NCBI GenBank assembly: GCA_013397695.1
Contig: VYZI01000035.1
Coordinates: forward strand, 1,602,062-1,666,061
Source of the DNA: Centropus unirufus
Lineage: Eukaryota; Chordata; Aves; Cuculiformes; Centropidae
Direction: 5' to 3'
DNA length: 64,000 nucleotides
The position numbers and the translations under genes were made by a program. Below the pieces are notes generated by a model, which ran no database searches, was not told where the DNA came from, and saw nothing but the letters and a program-made list of their open reading frames with translations. How positions within the stretch are numbered: the stretch's first letter is position 1; each line of letters starts with the position of its first letter. This document shows, piece after piece, positions 12,532 to 24,388 of the stretch.

Positions 12532-15019
12532 CTAATCGGGTTGATTTTGTGAAGTAGGAAAGTTACAATCTGCCACACTGTAGGAGTGACTGATCTGTCA
12601 GCAAGGACAACAGTTTAACCATTAAAGCAGGCTGGTTTCAATATGTTACTTATTTTTCAGTTTCACTCAAGAATACCCAGACAACAGTAGAGTGGCAGCT
12701 CTGCCACCAAAGAAAGGACTAATGGCTCCAAGGTTAATTTCTTACATGCTTTGAAAGAAAACACGTCTGTCAGCTCTATGGCTGGCTCAGAGCATTACAC
12801 ACACTAGTCCACAAGCTTAGAACTGTGCTTAGGCAAAACACATCCCACACTGAATCCAGTCCAAGGGACAGGCCAGCAAATGTACCTGTTCTTTGTAATC
12901 CTGGAGTCTTATTTTGTTTTTTAAAGTAAGTTGGGTTTTTTCGAGCCCATTAGCTGCCTCATCGACAGGTTTTCCCTACCTTGATGTTTACTTTTGGCTA
13001 TGCTGGACTTTCAACCTTTTTTGTGACATGGTCTCCAATTGATTCTGGGCGTGTGTTTATCCTTGCAGAGGGGACCAGGCTAGCAGTAAAATAGAAAACA
13101 GCAGCAGGTCGGTCATCAGGCTCTGGATGGGTACAGGGCTCCTTACAAAAAGTTTTGTTTGAGCCTAATTTTAAGGACCCATTTTACAAATGAACTGTTT
13201 TTCAGTCAGCCTTACACCAGCAGAGTCAGCTACAGGGGCAAACCACTAGCTTAGGGCAGAAACAGCCAATTACACACTACTTATAAATCACCCCCAGCAG
13301 CCTGCTGCACACAACAGAAAAGGAAAACGAGTCCCACTTATCCAATTCTCAGTTCTTGGAGGAAAAAGCTAAAAGCATAACTACAATCCCAGATCTGGGG
13401 AGATTTTGTCAGGAACAACTACAATAAGCTGCCTGTTTATGCCTACTTTTAGCTACAGTTTTTTTAAAAAATCCTAGCTGTTATGATTGTCAAAAAGCAT
13501 AACTGTCCTTACACCTTATGCCTCTCAAGTCTGAAAAAAAACCCAACATAAAAACAAAAACAGTAGGGACAAAAATCAGATGGGAGATCATAGCAATCAA
13601 CTAAATGAATTCCGTGAGTTCAAAGTTCAGCCACCTCTAATTACTGCTGTAGAAAGCAGTAGAGGAACGGAGAAAGAAGGCTACCTGCATATAGTAATTC
13701 TCATTTCAGTTGGTCTTATCCATCTCCAATAGGCAACTCTCTCCCTCCTCTGGATGTGGAAGAGAAGGTAAGGGCCTGGATTTGGTGCCTCTGGTAGAAA
13801 ACTACTGTCAGATGGAGCAAATCAGGCTCCAAGACTTTAGGTCCACAATAAACACAAGACAGGGAGTAATTGGACAGAGAAAGAAAGTGAAAAGGTGGCT
13901 TTGACAGTTTTGTTTTAGATGATCCCCGTCCCTTCAAGAACCTTTTGCCAGCACTCACAGCACCGGCTGAAAAATTCCTGAATGAGGAGAAAAAGGCAGA
14001 GGCAAGATTTGGACAGAGTTCAAATAAGGAGGCTCAGATATAACACTTAGACCACCACCACCTGCTGTTTAAAGGACAGTAGTCAACTCCCCACGATCAA
14101 GAAAGGAGGGAAAGACTGTAGAAAAATCTTGATGCACTATAGTAAACCCAATCTGATTGCTAGGCAGTAGTCCTTACCAGGAAGGGCACAAAAGAGAAGT
14201 CTATCTGTGAGTCACCACCACAAGGAGACCATCCACAGGAGAGTTTGTGTGGTGTGGGAGGGGGAGAACCTGGAAGGAGACAACAACAGACAATTAGGAT
14301 CCGTCACGGAGGGTTGGGGTGACATTGAGGTACCACAGAAGACTTTCAAAGAAAGAACAGAAGGGATGATAAGATTATTAGATCTGGGATGGCACAATAA
14401 TAACAGAGAGAACAAGTGTCTAAAAAGACTAAGACTCTTCCGAAGCCAGAGGAAAATATCAGAGTAGTAAAGAGCCGGGAAAACGCAGATGAAGTGAGAA
14501 GCATGATAATAAGGGGATGTTGTGTAGTATCACAATTTGAATTAGAACTGGTTTGGAGAGTAGAGAGGAGAGGTTATAGGCAGTTTGGAGACCAGTTGCG
14601 AGGGCAGGAAATGTCGGAGGAAAATTGAAGAGGGAAACCAGTGCGAGGAGAGAAATGCAGCAATGACCCCCAGGAGACAAAACACCTCCCGAGGCGCCCG
14701 CAGGCAGCGCGTGCCTCAGCGGCGGCGAGCGAGGGGCAGCCCGTACGCGGCGGAGAAAGGCTGCAGGGCGGTACAGGAATCTGCTCCAGAGGCTGGGGCT
14801 CAGGGAAGGGGTGGATCTTAGCAGGGGAAGGGCAGGCGGGCGAGGCGGGATCGGGATCCCCAGGGAGCGCATCCAGCCAGAGGCAAGGAGCGCGGGAACG
14901 CAGGAAGGCGGAGGCTGGCGCGAAAGGAGAGCTTGATTCGGGCTGGAACCGCGGGGCCGGGAGGCTGGAGCGGCGCTGCGGAGGGACCCAGCTGGGCCCA
15001 GCCCCCCGCCCGCACGTAC
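12532..15019 (-). other. C11orf54 intron between the 5' UTR exon and the first coding exon
   Basis: This spans from the acceptor in front of the ATG-bearing exon (TTAG at about 12532-12535) up to the donor at 15019. It holds a purine-rich stretch around 14200-14640 that grades into the CpG island. The long open frames at 14459-15615 on both strands come from GC-rich composition. No repeat family was recognised. Confidence 0.55.
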
Positions 15020-15100
15020 CTGCCCCGCGGCGCCGGCAGCGCCGCCCGCCCGGGCACGGCCCGCCCCGCCGCACCCAGCATGGCGGCGGCGCGCGCCTCC
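15020..15100 (-). other. Probable C11orf54 non-coding exon 1 (5' end approximate)
   Basis: On the minus strand the CpG island contains a strong donor, GGCAG|GTACGTGCG, with the exon ending at 15020. Splicing it to the acceptor at 12531 puts the MAKVEK start codon three bases into the next exon (GAA-ATG). An ATG at about 15081-15079 in this exon would be out of frame with the main ORF and would act as a uORF. The transcription start is not determinable by eye; 15100 is an estimate. Confidence 0.5.
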
Positions 15101-15178
15101 TCCGCCCTCCCTCCCTGCGGCCCGCGCGCCTGCCCTTCCCGCCCTCCCCTCCCGCTGCCCGCGCTCCCGCCTCACCCT

Positions 15179-15320
15179 CCCATTGGCCCTCGCGCCTGTC
15201 CGTCCCGCCTTCATCTCTCCCATTGGCTTGCGCTCCCGCGTCCCTTCCTCCCATTGGCCCGCGCGCCTCTCGCGAGCGCCTGCTGCTATTTAAACCCCCG
15301 CGCAGCCCTTCCCTCCCTCC
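15179..15320. promoter_or_regulatory. Bidirectional CpG-island promoter of C11orf54 and TAF1D with three CCAAT boxes
   Basis: Three ATTGG (inverted CCAAT, NF-Y type) boxes stand at 15182, 15222 and 15253, each in a similar CYCCCATTGGC context as if tandemly duplicated. A TCTCGCGAGC element at 15268-15277 resembles the TCTCGCGAGA motif of bidirectional housekeeping promoters. A TATTTAAA box at 15287-15294 lies about 30 bp before a pyrimidine tract where TAF1D transcription should start. The human orthologues are also divergent neighbours. Confidence 0.75.
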
Positions 15321-15337
15321 TTTCGCGGCTCCTGTGG
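15318..15337 (+). other. TAF1D: TAF1D non-coding exon 1 with 5' TOP-like start
   Basis: About 25 bp after the TATTTAAA box comes CCTCCTTTCGCGGCTCCTGT, followed by GG|GTAAGG, a good splice donor after 15337. A very short first exon starting in a pyrimidine run is the 5'TOP layout shared by snoRNA host genes and ribosomal protein genes. The exact start base is inferred. Confidence 0.6.
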
Positions 15338-17666
15338 GTAAGGTGCGGAGGGTTCTGTGCACGCGGTCTGCATCCGCCGCCATCCGCGGCCCTGGGGCAC
15401 CCGCGGCCCTGAGGGATCTGCAGCGTGGGGGCGGCGGGAGCGAGGGACGCGGGGGAGGGGGGGAAGCGTCGCGGTGGTGTCGAAACGCGCCGGCCCGCCC
15501 CGCGCTTCCGCGGGGAGCGGGAAAGGGCCCGGGCTGGGCCGCGCTCGGGACCGGGGTTGGCCTCGATGACACAAATAGCTATCGTTACAAAAAATGTTTT
15601 TTGTTTTTTGCTTAAGCTTTGGTAAGGTTTCATCCACAACTTGTGTTGTGTGGAAGTTATGCAGGGGGTCCCTCAGTGTGCCCAGGCGCCGCTCGTTCTG
15701 GGGAGATGGGAACGTGGTGTGTGAAGCAAGGCCTGGCTGAGCGGGCGCGTCCTCTGTAAGCGCCTCTGTCTGCTTTTTAAAGGCAAGGCAAAGCAGGGAG
15801 CTAAGAAGTTCCAGAGTAGTTAATCAGGCTTTGGAAAGCACTAGGATATGTATAACATTCTTGGGAAAAGGTAATACCTATGCATGTAAGTGAGGAAACC
15901 AGTCTGTAACCAGCTCCTGTCTCGCTGCACGTGGCTGATGGAGATCGCTCCCTCACGCTGCCCAGGCCTGATGAAGGACGCTTGCTTTCCAAAGCGAGGC
16001 TTGGGGAGTTGATTTGCTGCCATTTCTGGTATCCCAAGGGAGTTGTCCATGGGAGCAGTTCTGGTGGGCCGTCCACGCTGTGGTACTGTGATGAGTGCCC
16101 CTGTATGAAATGTCTGCCTTAGGTACCGAAAATGCTGGTAAATAATCTCTATATGAGTCATTCTGGAGTTTTAGCAAGCAAACATCCTTTAATCTGGCCT
16201 GGACAAATGAGGGAGTGATCTCCGTCGGTCATGTCCAACAAATCAAAAGCTGGTTGCAGAATGTATTTCCCACTCACGTGCCTACGTATACATTTTCATA
16301 AAAAATCTCACGAATGTTCTATTACTTCCCAAGGACTACTTTAATGTTATGACCTTCACAACTGTCAAGTTTTGCTAATTTGGAGCTTGCTCTCTGTCTG
16401 ACTTCGTATTTGAGAGAAAAGACTCGAAACAGTTGCTGCTAGAAGACATGTCTGTTCAGCACAGGTCGTGCTTAACACAAAATGGTACCATTTCCAGAAG
16501 AATGAACACTCTGGAAAAAGCTTGGAAAAGTCCATACTATCAGAGGGATGTTGTGCCTAACTCAAAAAACCACGGTTGCTTGAATAAAACTTTTGCTTAA
16601 ACAAAAATATTCTGCTTGTAGTAGTAACTACTTGATAGCATCACCTTTTCCCCGGACCCACTGGCAGCTGAGTGGCAGGAGAGGCTGAGGGGGCAAGTGG
16701 TGGGCCCAGTGCCTTTTCAAGCTGAGGCAAATGCCAAAGTAATCGATGGCACTCTAGGGAGAAGAGAACTTGATGTGGAATAATCGGCCAGGTGCATGTT
16801 GGTTCGGACGCTTCCCAGAGGGACGTGTCCATTGTGCCAGGTGTTCAAAATTGATCTGCAGTAGATATAGTGGATGATGCTGATATGCTCATGTTGCATG
16901 TGTTCATGCTTTGTTTCTGGATGTTGTGTTTGTCGGGGCTTGGGTGAACCGATAGTTGTGTGGCCAGAGTTCATCCAGAGTATAGGGACAACCTGCTGTA
17001 AAAAGCCACTTGCATGAAAGGGCAGACTGAGGCCCCTGTGCTGCTTTTGCAAATGCAGTGATTTTAAGGTCTGGTGTACTTCTAAACTTGTATTTACTGC
17101 TGGTTTGGAATAAAATATTTTCATTTTGAAAAAGGCAGAGAAGTGGGTTCTACCTTGAACAGTTAAATGATGTAAAAAGTTATCTAAATTTTGACTGCCT
17201 AAAATCCAAGCACTGCTATAGGGTTGCAGCAGATTAATGTAGTGTCTATCCTCTTTGTTCTGCGAATAAAGTCACTGTAGGTGTATGGGTTAGAGAGGAA
17301 TCGGAACTTAATATTGTGAGCTGTCATGGTGGTACGTGCTCTATAGCCATTTTTTCTGGCCTGCTACTACTTTGGCACTACCAGTATACATGCAGCTACT
17401 GTATTGTCGGACTTCTCAGTTTGCTGTTGCATACCTCAGTTTTCACGTGTGTCTGGGAAGTCGCCTCCCTGAATCTGCAGTGCTCTGTCCTGAAGCATCA
17501 AACTTACCCTGAAGGTTGAATAATTTTCTCTTTCATAGGAAGATCTAAGCTGAAGCCTGCTCACAGATTGTTCTTATATGTTTACCCTAGTAGGTGGAGT
17601 AGTGGAAGGCTTGTTACCTCATTAACATAGCATTTCCTTTAATTCTCATTGGTTTTTTTTTTTTAG
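15338..17666 (+). other. TAF1D intron 1
   Basis: This intron runs from the CpG island to the acceptor at 17665-17666 after a long T tract. It contains AATAAA signals near 16573 and 17109 on the plus strand, so a truncated transcript is conceivable. No exon, repeat or snoRNA fold was convincingly recognised. A 135-codon minus-strand open frame at 16717-17124 has no recognised homology. Confidence 0.5.
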
Positions 17667-17677
17667 GGCGAACTGAA

Positions 17678-17786
17678 ATGTGACTGATAGAGATGAATTC
17701 CAGGCTTCTGGCTCTGATTACCCTGATGATGCCCAAGAGCTGATGTGCAGCCCTTGGAAAGAACCATATAAGGCGCATTAATGTGA
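17678..17786 (+). promoter_or_regulatory. Chain of four upstream ORFs in the TAF1D leader
   Basis: Exon 2 begins at 17667. Before the main ATG at 17800 it contains ATGTGA (start-stop) at 17678-17683; a 17-codon ORF at 17693-17743 with two further in-frame ATGs; a 13-codon ORF at 17743-17781 whose ATG overlaps the previous stop (TGATG); and a second ATGTGA at 17781-17786 whose ATG overlaps the previous TAA (TAATGTGA). Every upstream ATG terminates before the main start, which has a good context (acacATGG). Such an arrangement would be expected to favour reinitiation or limit TAF1D translation; that role is inferred. Confidence 0.65.
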
Positions 17787-17799
17787 AAGAAATAAACAC

Positions 17800-20795
17800 A
17801 TGGAGTGTCCACGTTCAAAGCAGAAGAATGCTGCTCCTGAGGAGTCTTCAGATGAGCTTAACAGTAGCTGTAGTTCAGCTGACGTTCTACTGCACAACAC
17901 AGATTCAGAAATGTGAGTTATCTCGTTCAGAATTTTTCATGTGAAGAACCTGTGTCAGGTACCATAAATGTCTAATTTATTCTGAAAGTAAATATTTTTT
18001 CCTTTTTCAGTGATGCCTCAGATTCAAGTGGTAGTGAGAACTGTCTGAAGAGCTCTACACCTTCAAAGCCACAGAGAGCTCAGCCTTCAGAGCAGCAAGC
18101 TGAATCTGTTGGAGATCCTAGCAATGACAGCTCTTCAGATTCTTCTCCGTCCTTTCTAAATCCAGTGGAAGCACCTGAAACTTCAGAGAAGCCAAAGTCA
18201 AAATTCAATTTGAAAGCCATTTTTGCCTATCACTTCAGGGGAAAGAAGTTTAAGGCTGCTGCACACCGAAAATTCAGGAGTCGCTCAGGCAAGAAGAGTG
18301 AGAGAACACAGAAGCCACCCTGTAAGATCACACGATTGCCGATAGGGAGGCCACCTCTGAGTATCTCTCCACAGGAGCAGAAGAGAAGGCTTCAACACAG
18401 AGGCTTTGAGTTCCCTTTTGTTGAGAAACATTATGGGAAGAAACATATTCCCTTAAATATGGTTCTTCAGTATGAGGTGAGTCCTGTTGTGTTGGGCAGG
18501 TGTTATTTGTTCAGCCTAAAAGTCGTGCATTTTAATTTGCTCAGTTGTACTTTGGCCTGATGTGCTACACAAGCCCCTTGATGCTGCCTATTTAATCCTT
18601 TTAAGACAAACACAGTTAAAGTACAGATGTCAATATAATACTACAATTCAGTTCATCAGATAAATGCTTCATAGTGCTCTTTCTAAAGTCTCAACTGATG
18701 CTTTTTTTAGCAAGCAGCTATAAAAGGATATCTCCAGTATGTTGAAGTCCTTAAGTATGAAGAACATCTTACAGAAGCTTTAAAAACCCTTGAAGCTAAC
18801 GAAGACTTAGAAAAAGAATGCCTGGTGGTACGGAAACACAAATACTTAGATGATGAAGGCCCAATTTCCCCTATTCAGGAGATGGAGTAAGTCCTTCTTT
18901 ATATTTTCAGGTGGTATAAAACTTGCTTTTTTTATTAAGTAAAATGTAGGTTTGTGTGAATGCAGGTAGATGTGTAGCATCCCACCCCAGCCCCTGGTCA
19001 CCACCAGCCTGTTTACTGCTATGGGGAGGGCATCAGTGCTGCTTTATCTGCAGATCCAAAACAGCCCTGCAGAGGTTGCCATGAAAAAAGCTAACAACTC
19101 CAGCCCAGCCAGGGCAGGACAGTCTGCTACCCATAGGGCTGAGGCATTCGGGAGGTCATACAGTTGCCTCTGCAGTTGCAGTAGCGTGTGATTTTGTGGC
19201 AAGAGTTGCAGGTTCAGTTTCTGTCCTGCCCTGTTAGCACGTATCAGTATTGTGCTTTCTGAATGTGAGATTCAGCTTATGAAAGCACTGGTTATTTTGG
19301 GAACAAAGGACTTGGCAGCTCGGATTCTGTGCTTGTAAATGTGACTTGGAACTTCTTGTAGAAACAAGATATAATTACTCTAAAGGCTGATAATTTCAAA
19401 TGTTGATTGTAGTGTCTTGTTAAAAGGATGTAGTAAGTGGTTCTGAAATATGTTCCTCTGTAGTTACCCCAAATGAAGACATTGGATGTTCTATGGCTAA
19501 GAGTGAACAACTTTCTACTTCCCTTTTTATTTTGTGTTGAAGCATCATGTTGGGTCTTTCATTGTAGTCACTTAATTTAAACGCAATTAAAGGATCAGTA
19601 GAATAATTGTTGTAAATATACTTGCCAGATTTAAACTGGGAAGCCTAAAAGACAGTGTTGTACAGGTACAAAGCTGGCTTGTAGTTTTTGTTGACTTTAC
19701 TAATCACAGTCCTAATTTATGCAAGTTGAAGTATTAGAGTGAGCCTGTGAAACGAGATAATAGGAGGTGGTTTCCTCTCTTACAAAGCAGAAGAAAGAAA
19801 ATTCAGTAGAATAAATGCGAGCCCAACTCATCTTAGCATTCAATTCTTTATAGAAAAGGAGTACTGGAAGACTTGATGTTTTAGAACCAGTCCTGGTGCC
19901 ATTTGTTGAAACCATAGTACCAGAATGGCTCTACTTGTTTTTGGGGAGTTCTATCTTGTGAGAAAAACATGTGGATGGTATACGACTTCGTATTTGTGTT
20001 CCATGGCAGCGTGGAAATAAGATTTCTCACTTGTAACATGAGGAAGAAAGCTGTGTACGTGTTAGCTGAGTGAGGTCTCTCCCCTGATGTTAATTGTATT
20101 CTTCCTTTCTAAATTGCTGACTTTGCCAATTTAACCCCAAGTATCTCAGTACTGCTGTTGATGTCTATTTAATCTGTATTCTGCTGTCAGAAACTAGTTT
20201 GGGAAACCTTACGCAGCGGTGATATCACCTTACACCTACAAGCTGTAGCACTTCCACATGCCTTATGAGAAAACCAGGGCTGGAGTAGGAAAATACATTC
20301 CATTTTTTAGGCTACTATAAAAGTACAGAGCTTGATTTGAATTTCTGTATTTCAGTGAGGATGACAGCTTCAATCCTGATAACTTAGAAGACCTTGATGC
20401 AAGAGTAGTGGTGAGTCAATATCTATAACTTCAGAAATTAACGTTTTGAGTATTTAATTCTTGAGCCTAGATCTGGAGCTAACTGTATGATAGCTGTAAA
20501 TTCTGTTTTATAATGCTGAAGGAAGTTGAGAGTCCATACTCTCCTTTTGGACATAATGCTGGAAGGCATAGGAATTCTCTGAAGTTAATAAAGCCTGCAA
20601 AGTTGCTACCAAAGTCTTATATTTTAAGTTTCTCAGGACTAGACTTGCTAATGCTTGGGTCTTCCCTTTTTGTAGGACAACAGCTCTTTTATTATAAGCA
20701 GCAAAATTCCCAGTAAGAAGAAATCAAAGCCAGAAAGGAAATGTGCAAAATCAGTTAAAGTGATTGGAGTAGAGGACAAAGATGACTGCTGCTGA
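17800..20795 (+). CDS. TAF1D: TAF1D, TATA-box-binding-protein-associated factor, RNA polymerase I subunit D
   Basis: TAF1D (TAFI41) is a subunit of SL1/TIF-IB, the TBP complex that recruits RNA polymerase I to rDNA promoters in the nucleolus. Coding exons: 17800-17912, 18011-18476, 18711-18886, 20356-20410 and 20676-20795. Phases join, giving 309 residues, somewhat longer than the human protein (about 278). The N-terminal third is Ser- and acid-rich and low in complexity. A basic segment FRGKKFKAAAHRKFRSRSGK follows, then the conserved core (CKITRLPIGRPPLSISPQEQ, KRRLQHRGFEFPFVEKHYGK). An acidic stretch (NPDNLEDLDARVV) precedes a lysine-rich C-terminus ending DKDDCC. The stop at 20793-20795 is followed by a donor at 20959, so the transcript continues into non-coding exons hosting snoRNAs. 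The gene is divergent from C11orf54 and convergent with CEP295. Confidence 0.95.
18887..20355 (+). other. TAF1D intron between coding exons 3 and 4
   Basis: About 1.5 kb of AT-rich intron. Neither a repeat nor a convincing snoRNA fold was found. Confidence 0.5.
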
Positions 20796-20959
20796 GGACT
20801 CTGGGCTTCTGCAAGGTTCAGTGCAGTGAACAGAAAACTTAACAAATGAGGTGGTAGCAGGTGCTCCAGACACCTTTCTCATGCCTACTTGGTTTAAAAC
20901 GTTGGACTGAAGTTGATGCTGAGCTATCAACCAAGCAACCTGATCTGACTTGGTTTAAG

Positions 20960-22153
20960 GTGAGTGTATATTGGGGCTTGTGCCTGAGACAGTTGCAAAA
21001 ATATAGACTTTCTGCTAAGTTAAGTGTCTTGTGCTGTCATAACATCCTTGGTCATCCAATGGGTCATAGAGTTCATGTAATTAAAAATAGGAAAACAAGT
21101 TCCAAATATTGTAATACAGAAGCAACACAGTAGAGTGTACATTTGCACACATGCATATACATGCTTCTGTTACAAAGGGCAGATTGGGCCCCTTTTCTCT
21201 TTCATAGCTGACTTGAGTGGTGCTTGGCATTGCTTTTCTGTATCTTCAGGAAATGCAGGTTATGCATCAAAGTAACTTGAGAGCTGAGTAGGGCTTGAGG
21301 GCAGAATTGAAGCTTAATTGCAAATCTTTGTGCCAGCAGTAGAAATGCAGAAGTGGTCAGTCAGTTTGAACTGGTCTGTTGCAAAATCTGGTTAATGTGT
21401 TCCAACAATGATAAAGTCATTTTGTATGATTTTGTATGATGTATGATATTGTTGTTTTCTGCTCCTGGATCTAATACAATGATCTGAAATTTAAGTTGTC
21501 TTTAAAATGACTGTAGTAGCAGAGTGGATGTTGGATTAAGAGATTCTTTCTCCTCCCATCCTCCTCCGTCCATAATGGGGTCTGATAGTGAAAATAACTA
21601 AGCAGATGATGAACACTTTCTATAGCATTGTCCCAGTTGTAAATACCTTTCTCAGGGTATTTTGGACTGTTGGATATTTGACTAATGAATGTTAAGAAAT
21701 TACTCCTAGGTGATAAGGCTGTCTTGGTAGCGAGGTAGCAGGTCTTGGTAGCAGTAGAAAAGTATTTGGGAAGTTGAGTTGTGAATTAGCAAGATGTAAG
21801 TAAGCAAAGGGTGATCTGTCTCAAATAACTCAACTAACTCAAATAACCAAACCTGTGTCAGCTCCAAACTTAACAGCTGTTCAGCAGGTAACAGTAGTCT
21901 GAGCTGAACAGGGATGTAGTCAGGAAAAGACTTCATAACAACTTGGTCGTCTTAGGGAGTAAGACTGCAAAAATTAGTCTTCAGTAGTTGAAGATCACCT
22001 AATATTGGTCCAGAATTAATGGCTAAATGTAACTCTTTTAGGCGTCTACCTGAGAAATACTCTATGGCTTGAAAGACTCATCCTGGATCTAGGAGTGGGG
22101 TTCTTACTTGGTAAGGAATTAGGGAGGTGGGATGTGGAGTCTCGCTCATTCTG
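20960..22153 (+). other. Host intron upstream of the first C/D snoRNA
   Basis: Intron sequence with no AATAAA signal that I could find; an ATTAAA variant lies near 21079. No repeat was recognised. Confidence 0.45.
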
Positions 22154-22229
22154 CAGTTCATGTGATGAATGTTTTGTTCAACTGCTGAGTGACTCAGAAA
22201 TGAACTAAATTTGATTCTGATTAGAACTG
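22154..22229 (+). ncRNA. SNORD5: C/D-box snoRNA, SNORD5-like (28S guide)
   Basis: A CAGTTC/GAACTG terminal stem encloses a C box GTGATGA at 22162-22168 and a D box CTGA at 22217-22220, about 76 nt in all. The sequence TGTTCAACTGCT, upstream of a possible D' site, is complementary to AGCAGTTGAACA of 28S rRNA as I recall it. Human SNORD5 (mgh28S-2409) sits in TAF1D and guides in this region. The SNORD5 rather than SNORD6 label rests on the guide offset and is inferred. It lies about 130 bp before the next exon. Confidence 0.8.
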
Positions 22230-22410
22230 GATAAACACACATAAACTCAAGCTTATTACAACTGTTAAACTGATTCCTGAAACCTAGCTTTTGTTTTTAA
22301 GAACCATATCTGATATCTTGACCATATCTAATAATTCTTGTCACTTCACTTTTTTCTTCTAGTTCTTGTTGCATTTGGAAGATCAAACACTGTTTTTCTT
22401 CACCTGCAAG

Positions 22411-23624
22411 GTAAGCTGTAACTTGGTTTGCAGTTCCTATTTTTCTTAAGGTGGCTTTTTTGCTTCAGAAAAGTATTATTCTATGGTTCAAATGTGAATA
22501 CATTATAGTGTCATAGCTGTGCAGCCTCTGTGTGATGCAAGATCTCTCACCAGTCTTACCAAAGTGTAGCCTCTGCTTGAAAAAAAACCTAAAATTTCGA
22601 GTTCTTGGAATAACTGTATATTAAGTGGAGTTTTTGTTAGAAGTTAAATATAGAAATGCTTTGGTTTCACCTGGTTTTCAAAGCCGCAAAGTAACTTCAT
22701 CTGTCCAATTGATTTGGATGCTGCCTGGGATCTTCTGCACTGAAGATGTTGAACTGCTGTCCACTTCATCTCCTGGTGGTTCCCTACCCATGCTTTCTGT
22801 GCCAGGGCATATCTTCTAATTGCTTCCCTGTGGTAAAAGTTCCTCTTTATGCATGTTCCATGCAATAACAGGGTGGGCAGCTGAAGTAGGCTGGTAGTCT
22901 TGGCTGTTTTCAAGCTGTGAAACTTCTTACCATGGGATTTGAATAAGTTCATGTGGCCTTGGGGCAGTCTAGGAAATAGTACCAAAGAAGAAGCCTTGGA
23001 AGGTTACTGGACAGGAAACCATCCTTAAGATGGAAAGTCCTAAGCTAAAGCTGGGCCGGTAGTGAACCGTTATAAGCTTGAATAGGAACAGGGCATGTTA
23101 TTTGGCCATTGCTTGCAGTAAATGTAGTTGACTAGATAGACTGTGTCCAAGTAATGTGTTATCTGACCTGGAACTTCTTGCCACCTTTACCTTAGTCCAA
23201 ACTATACCTGTTTCTAAAAACAGAAAACAAGGTATTTGGAAGTGGCAGTTATTACTGGTAGGTACACAGTGAACTGAGGCATGGCTTCAAATGTGTTCTC
23301 AAAAAGCCTGTAAATAAAAAACCGATGCTTTGAATCTGCTCCAGCACGTGTTCAATTTTTGTCTGTTGCTGTAGACAAAAACCTGGAACCGAGTGCTTAG
23401 AAAAAAACCCTTCTTTTGCAACCCACAGCTGATGAACACCCATTGGTTGTGTTACATGTATGAAGGGACAGTATTTGCATGTATTTAAATAGCAATTAAT
23501 TCAGGTACTGATGAATCTAGGACACGAGTGTTTGTTGCAGACATGCAGAAGCGCAGTCAGTGACACAGATTTCTTTCAAGGTTTTGATGGACGGACCAGC
23601 CCTGCAGCAATTGTGTCTTTTCAG
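22411..23624 (+). other. Host intron without a confident snoRNA
   Basis: Small hairpins can be drawn (for example CCCTGT...ACAGGG near 22825-22876), but none has the H and ACA boxes in register. A possible exon at 23541-23580 has an acceptor but a poor donor. Nothing firm was found. Confidence 0.4.
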
Positions 23625-23783
23625 AGTGCTTGAATTCTTATGGCTGTTTGCTGGCCTTTTGATGTACAGATCTATGACTTCAGTGGACTTCTGTGGAGCA
23701 AGTTAGTGAGAGGTAAGCTTTGTGTTTCTTCCACACTTGTGCATTAAGAGTTTTATATTGTTCAGACACGACTAATCTGTGTG

Positions 23784-23894
23784 CTATATGGTATCTGCAC
23801 CAAGCAGTAGCTTTCCTGCTGGAAGCGGTGCCAGTGTTTCAGCATCTGGCATTGTTGGTTTCCAAGCAGATGTGCTGGTTAAACTTGGTATTTA
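23784..23894 (+). pseudogene. Diverged paralogue of the H/ACA snoRNA at 26867-27004, probably decayed
   Basis: It shares the blocks ATATGGTATCTGCACC, a GCAG/CTGC hairpin, 'tctggcattgttggttt' and GGTTAAACTTGGTATTT with the intact copy 3 kb downstream. The first hairpin can still fold (GCACC...GGTGC). The base-of-stem pairing, the ANANNA H box and the terminal ACA of the intact copy are missing; the expected ACA position reads AGA. It shares its intron with another, intact H/ACA RNA. It may be a decayed duplicate, although a shifted functional fold is not excluded. Confidence 0.55.
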
Positions 23895-24254
23895 AGTAGA
23901 CTGGAGGTTTCTTACTGGGAAGCTTGTTGAGTACAGTAGTGAAGAACTGAGGTTGAAAGTATGAAAATAAATTGCTTTGTTCAAAAATATTTCTTAAGGG
24001 GGGGGTAGGGGTGTTCCTGTGATGTTGGGAACACAGTGGAAAGCTCTACTTAAGGGTAAGTATTGAGGAAATAGTTGCAGGTCGTTGGATGAAGGTCAGA
24101 GAAGTCATTACATTTCTGGCTTTTTACAAAAAAGCAATATTGTATGTTGACACAAATCCAGGCTGCAGTTAGTGATGTGTTCCTTTCAAAATAAACTGGT
24201 TAGGCTTCAAAACCAGCAGCTGTTGTGCAGGTATTGGAAAGAGTTTTAACAGGT

Positions 24255-24388
24255 TACGCCTCGTTACTCAGCAGAGAGACACAACGCACTGTGTGTCTGC
24301 ATTGAAAAACGTGGCTAGAAGAGTCACAGGTTATGCTTTCCTCACTGCAACGTTAATTGCAGTGGTGACAATGAGGCCTGTAACAGGT
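24255..24388 (+). ncRNA. H/ACA-box snoRNA (intron of TAF1D host transcript)
   Basis: Hairpin 1 is closed by GCC-CGTT (24258-24265) pairing with AACG-GGC (24308-24315), with an inner AGACACA...TGTGTCT stem. The H box AGAAGA is at 24317-24322. Hairpin 2 is closed by ACAGG/CCTGT (24377-24381) with a strong inner CACTGCAA/TTGCAGTG stem. ACA at 24383-24385 is followed by exactly three bases. The layout is complete. It is one of the TAF1D-hosted SNORA family, but I cannot assign the human number. Confidence 0.8.

Noticed and set aside
14459..15615. Long open frames of 250-330 codons on both strands
   Set aside because: GC-rich shadows in the C11orf54/TAF1D CpG island. The products are low-complexity Arg/Gly/Pro/Ala, and both strands are open at once.
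16717..17124. A 135-codon minus-strand open frame in TAF1D intron 1
   Set aside because: No recognised motif, no promoter or splice context; likely chance.
23541..23580. Possible extra host exon (TTTGTTGCAG acceptor)
   Set aside because: The donor reads AAG|GTTTTG, which is poor; left out of the exon list but mentioned in the intron entry.
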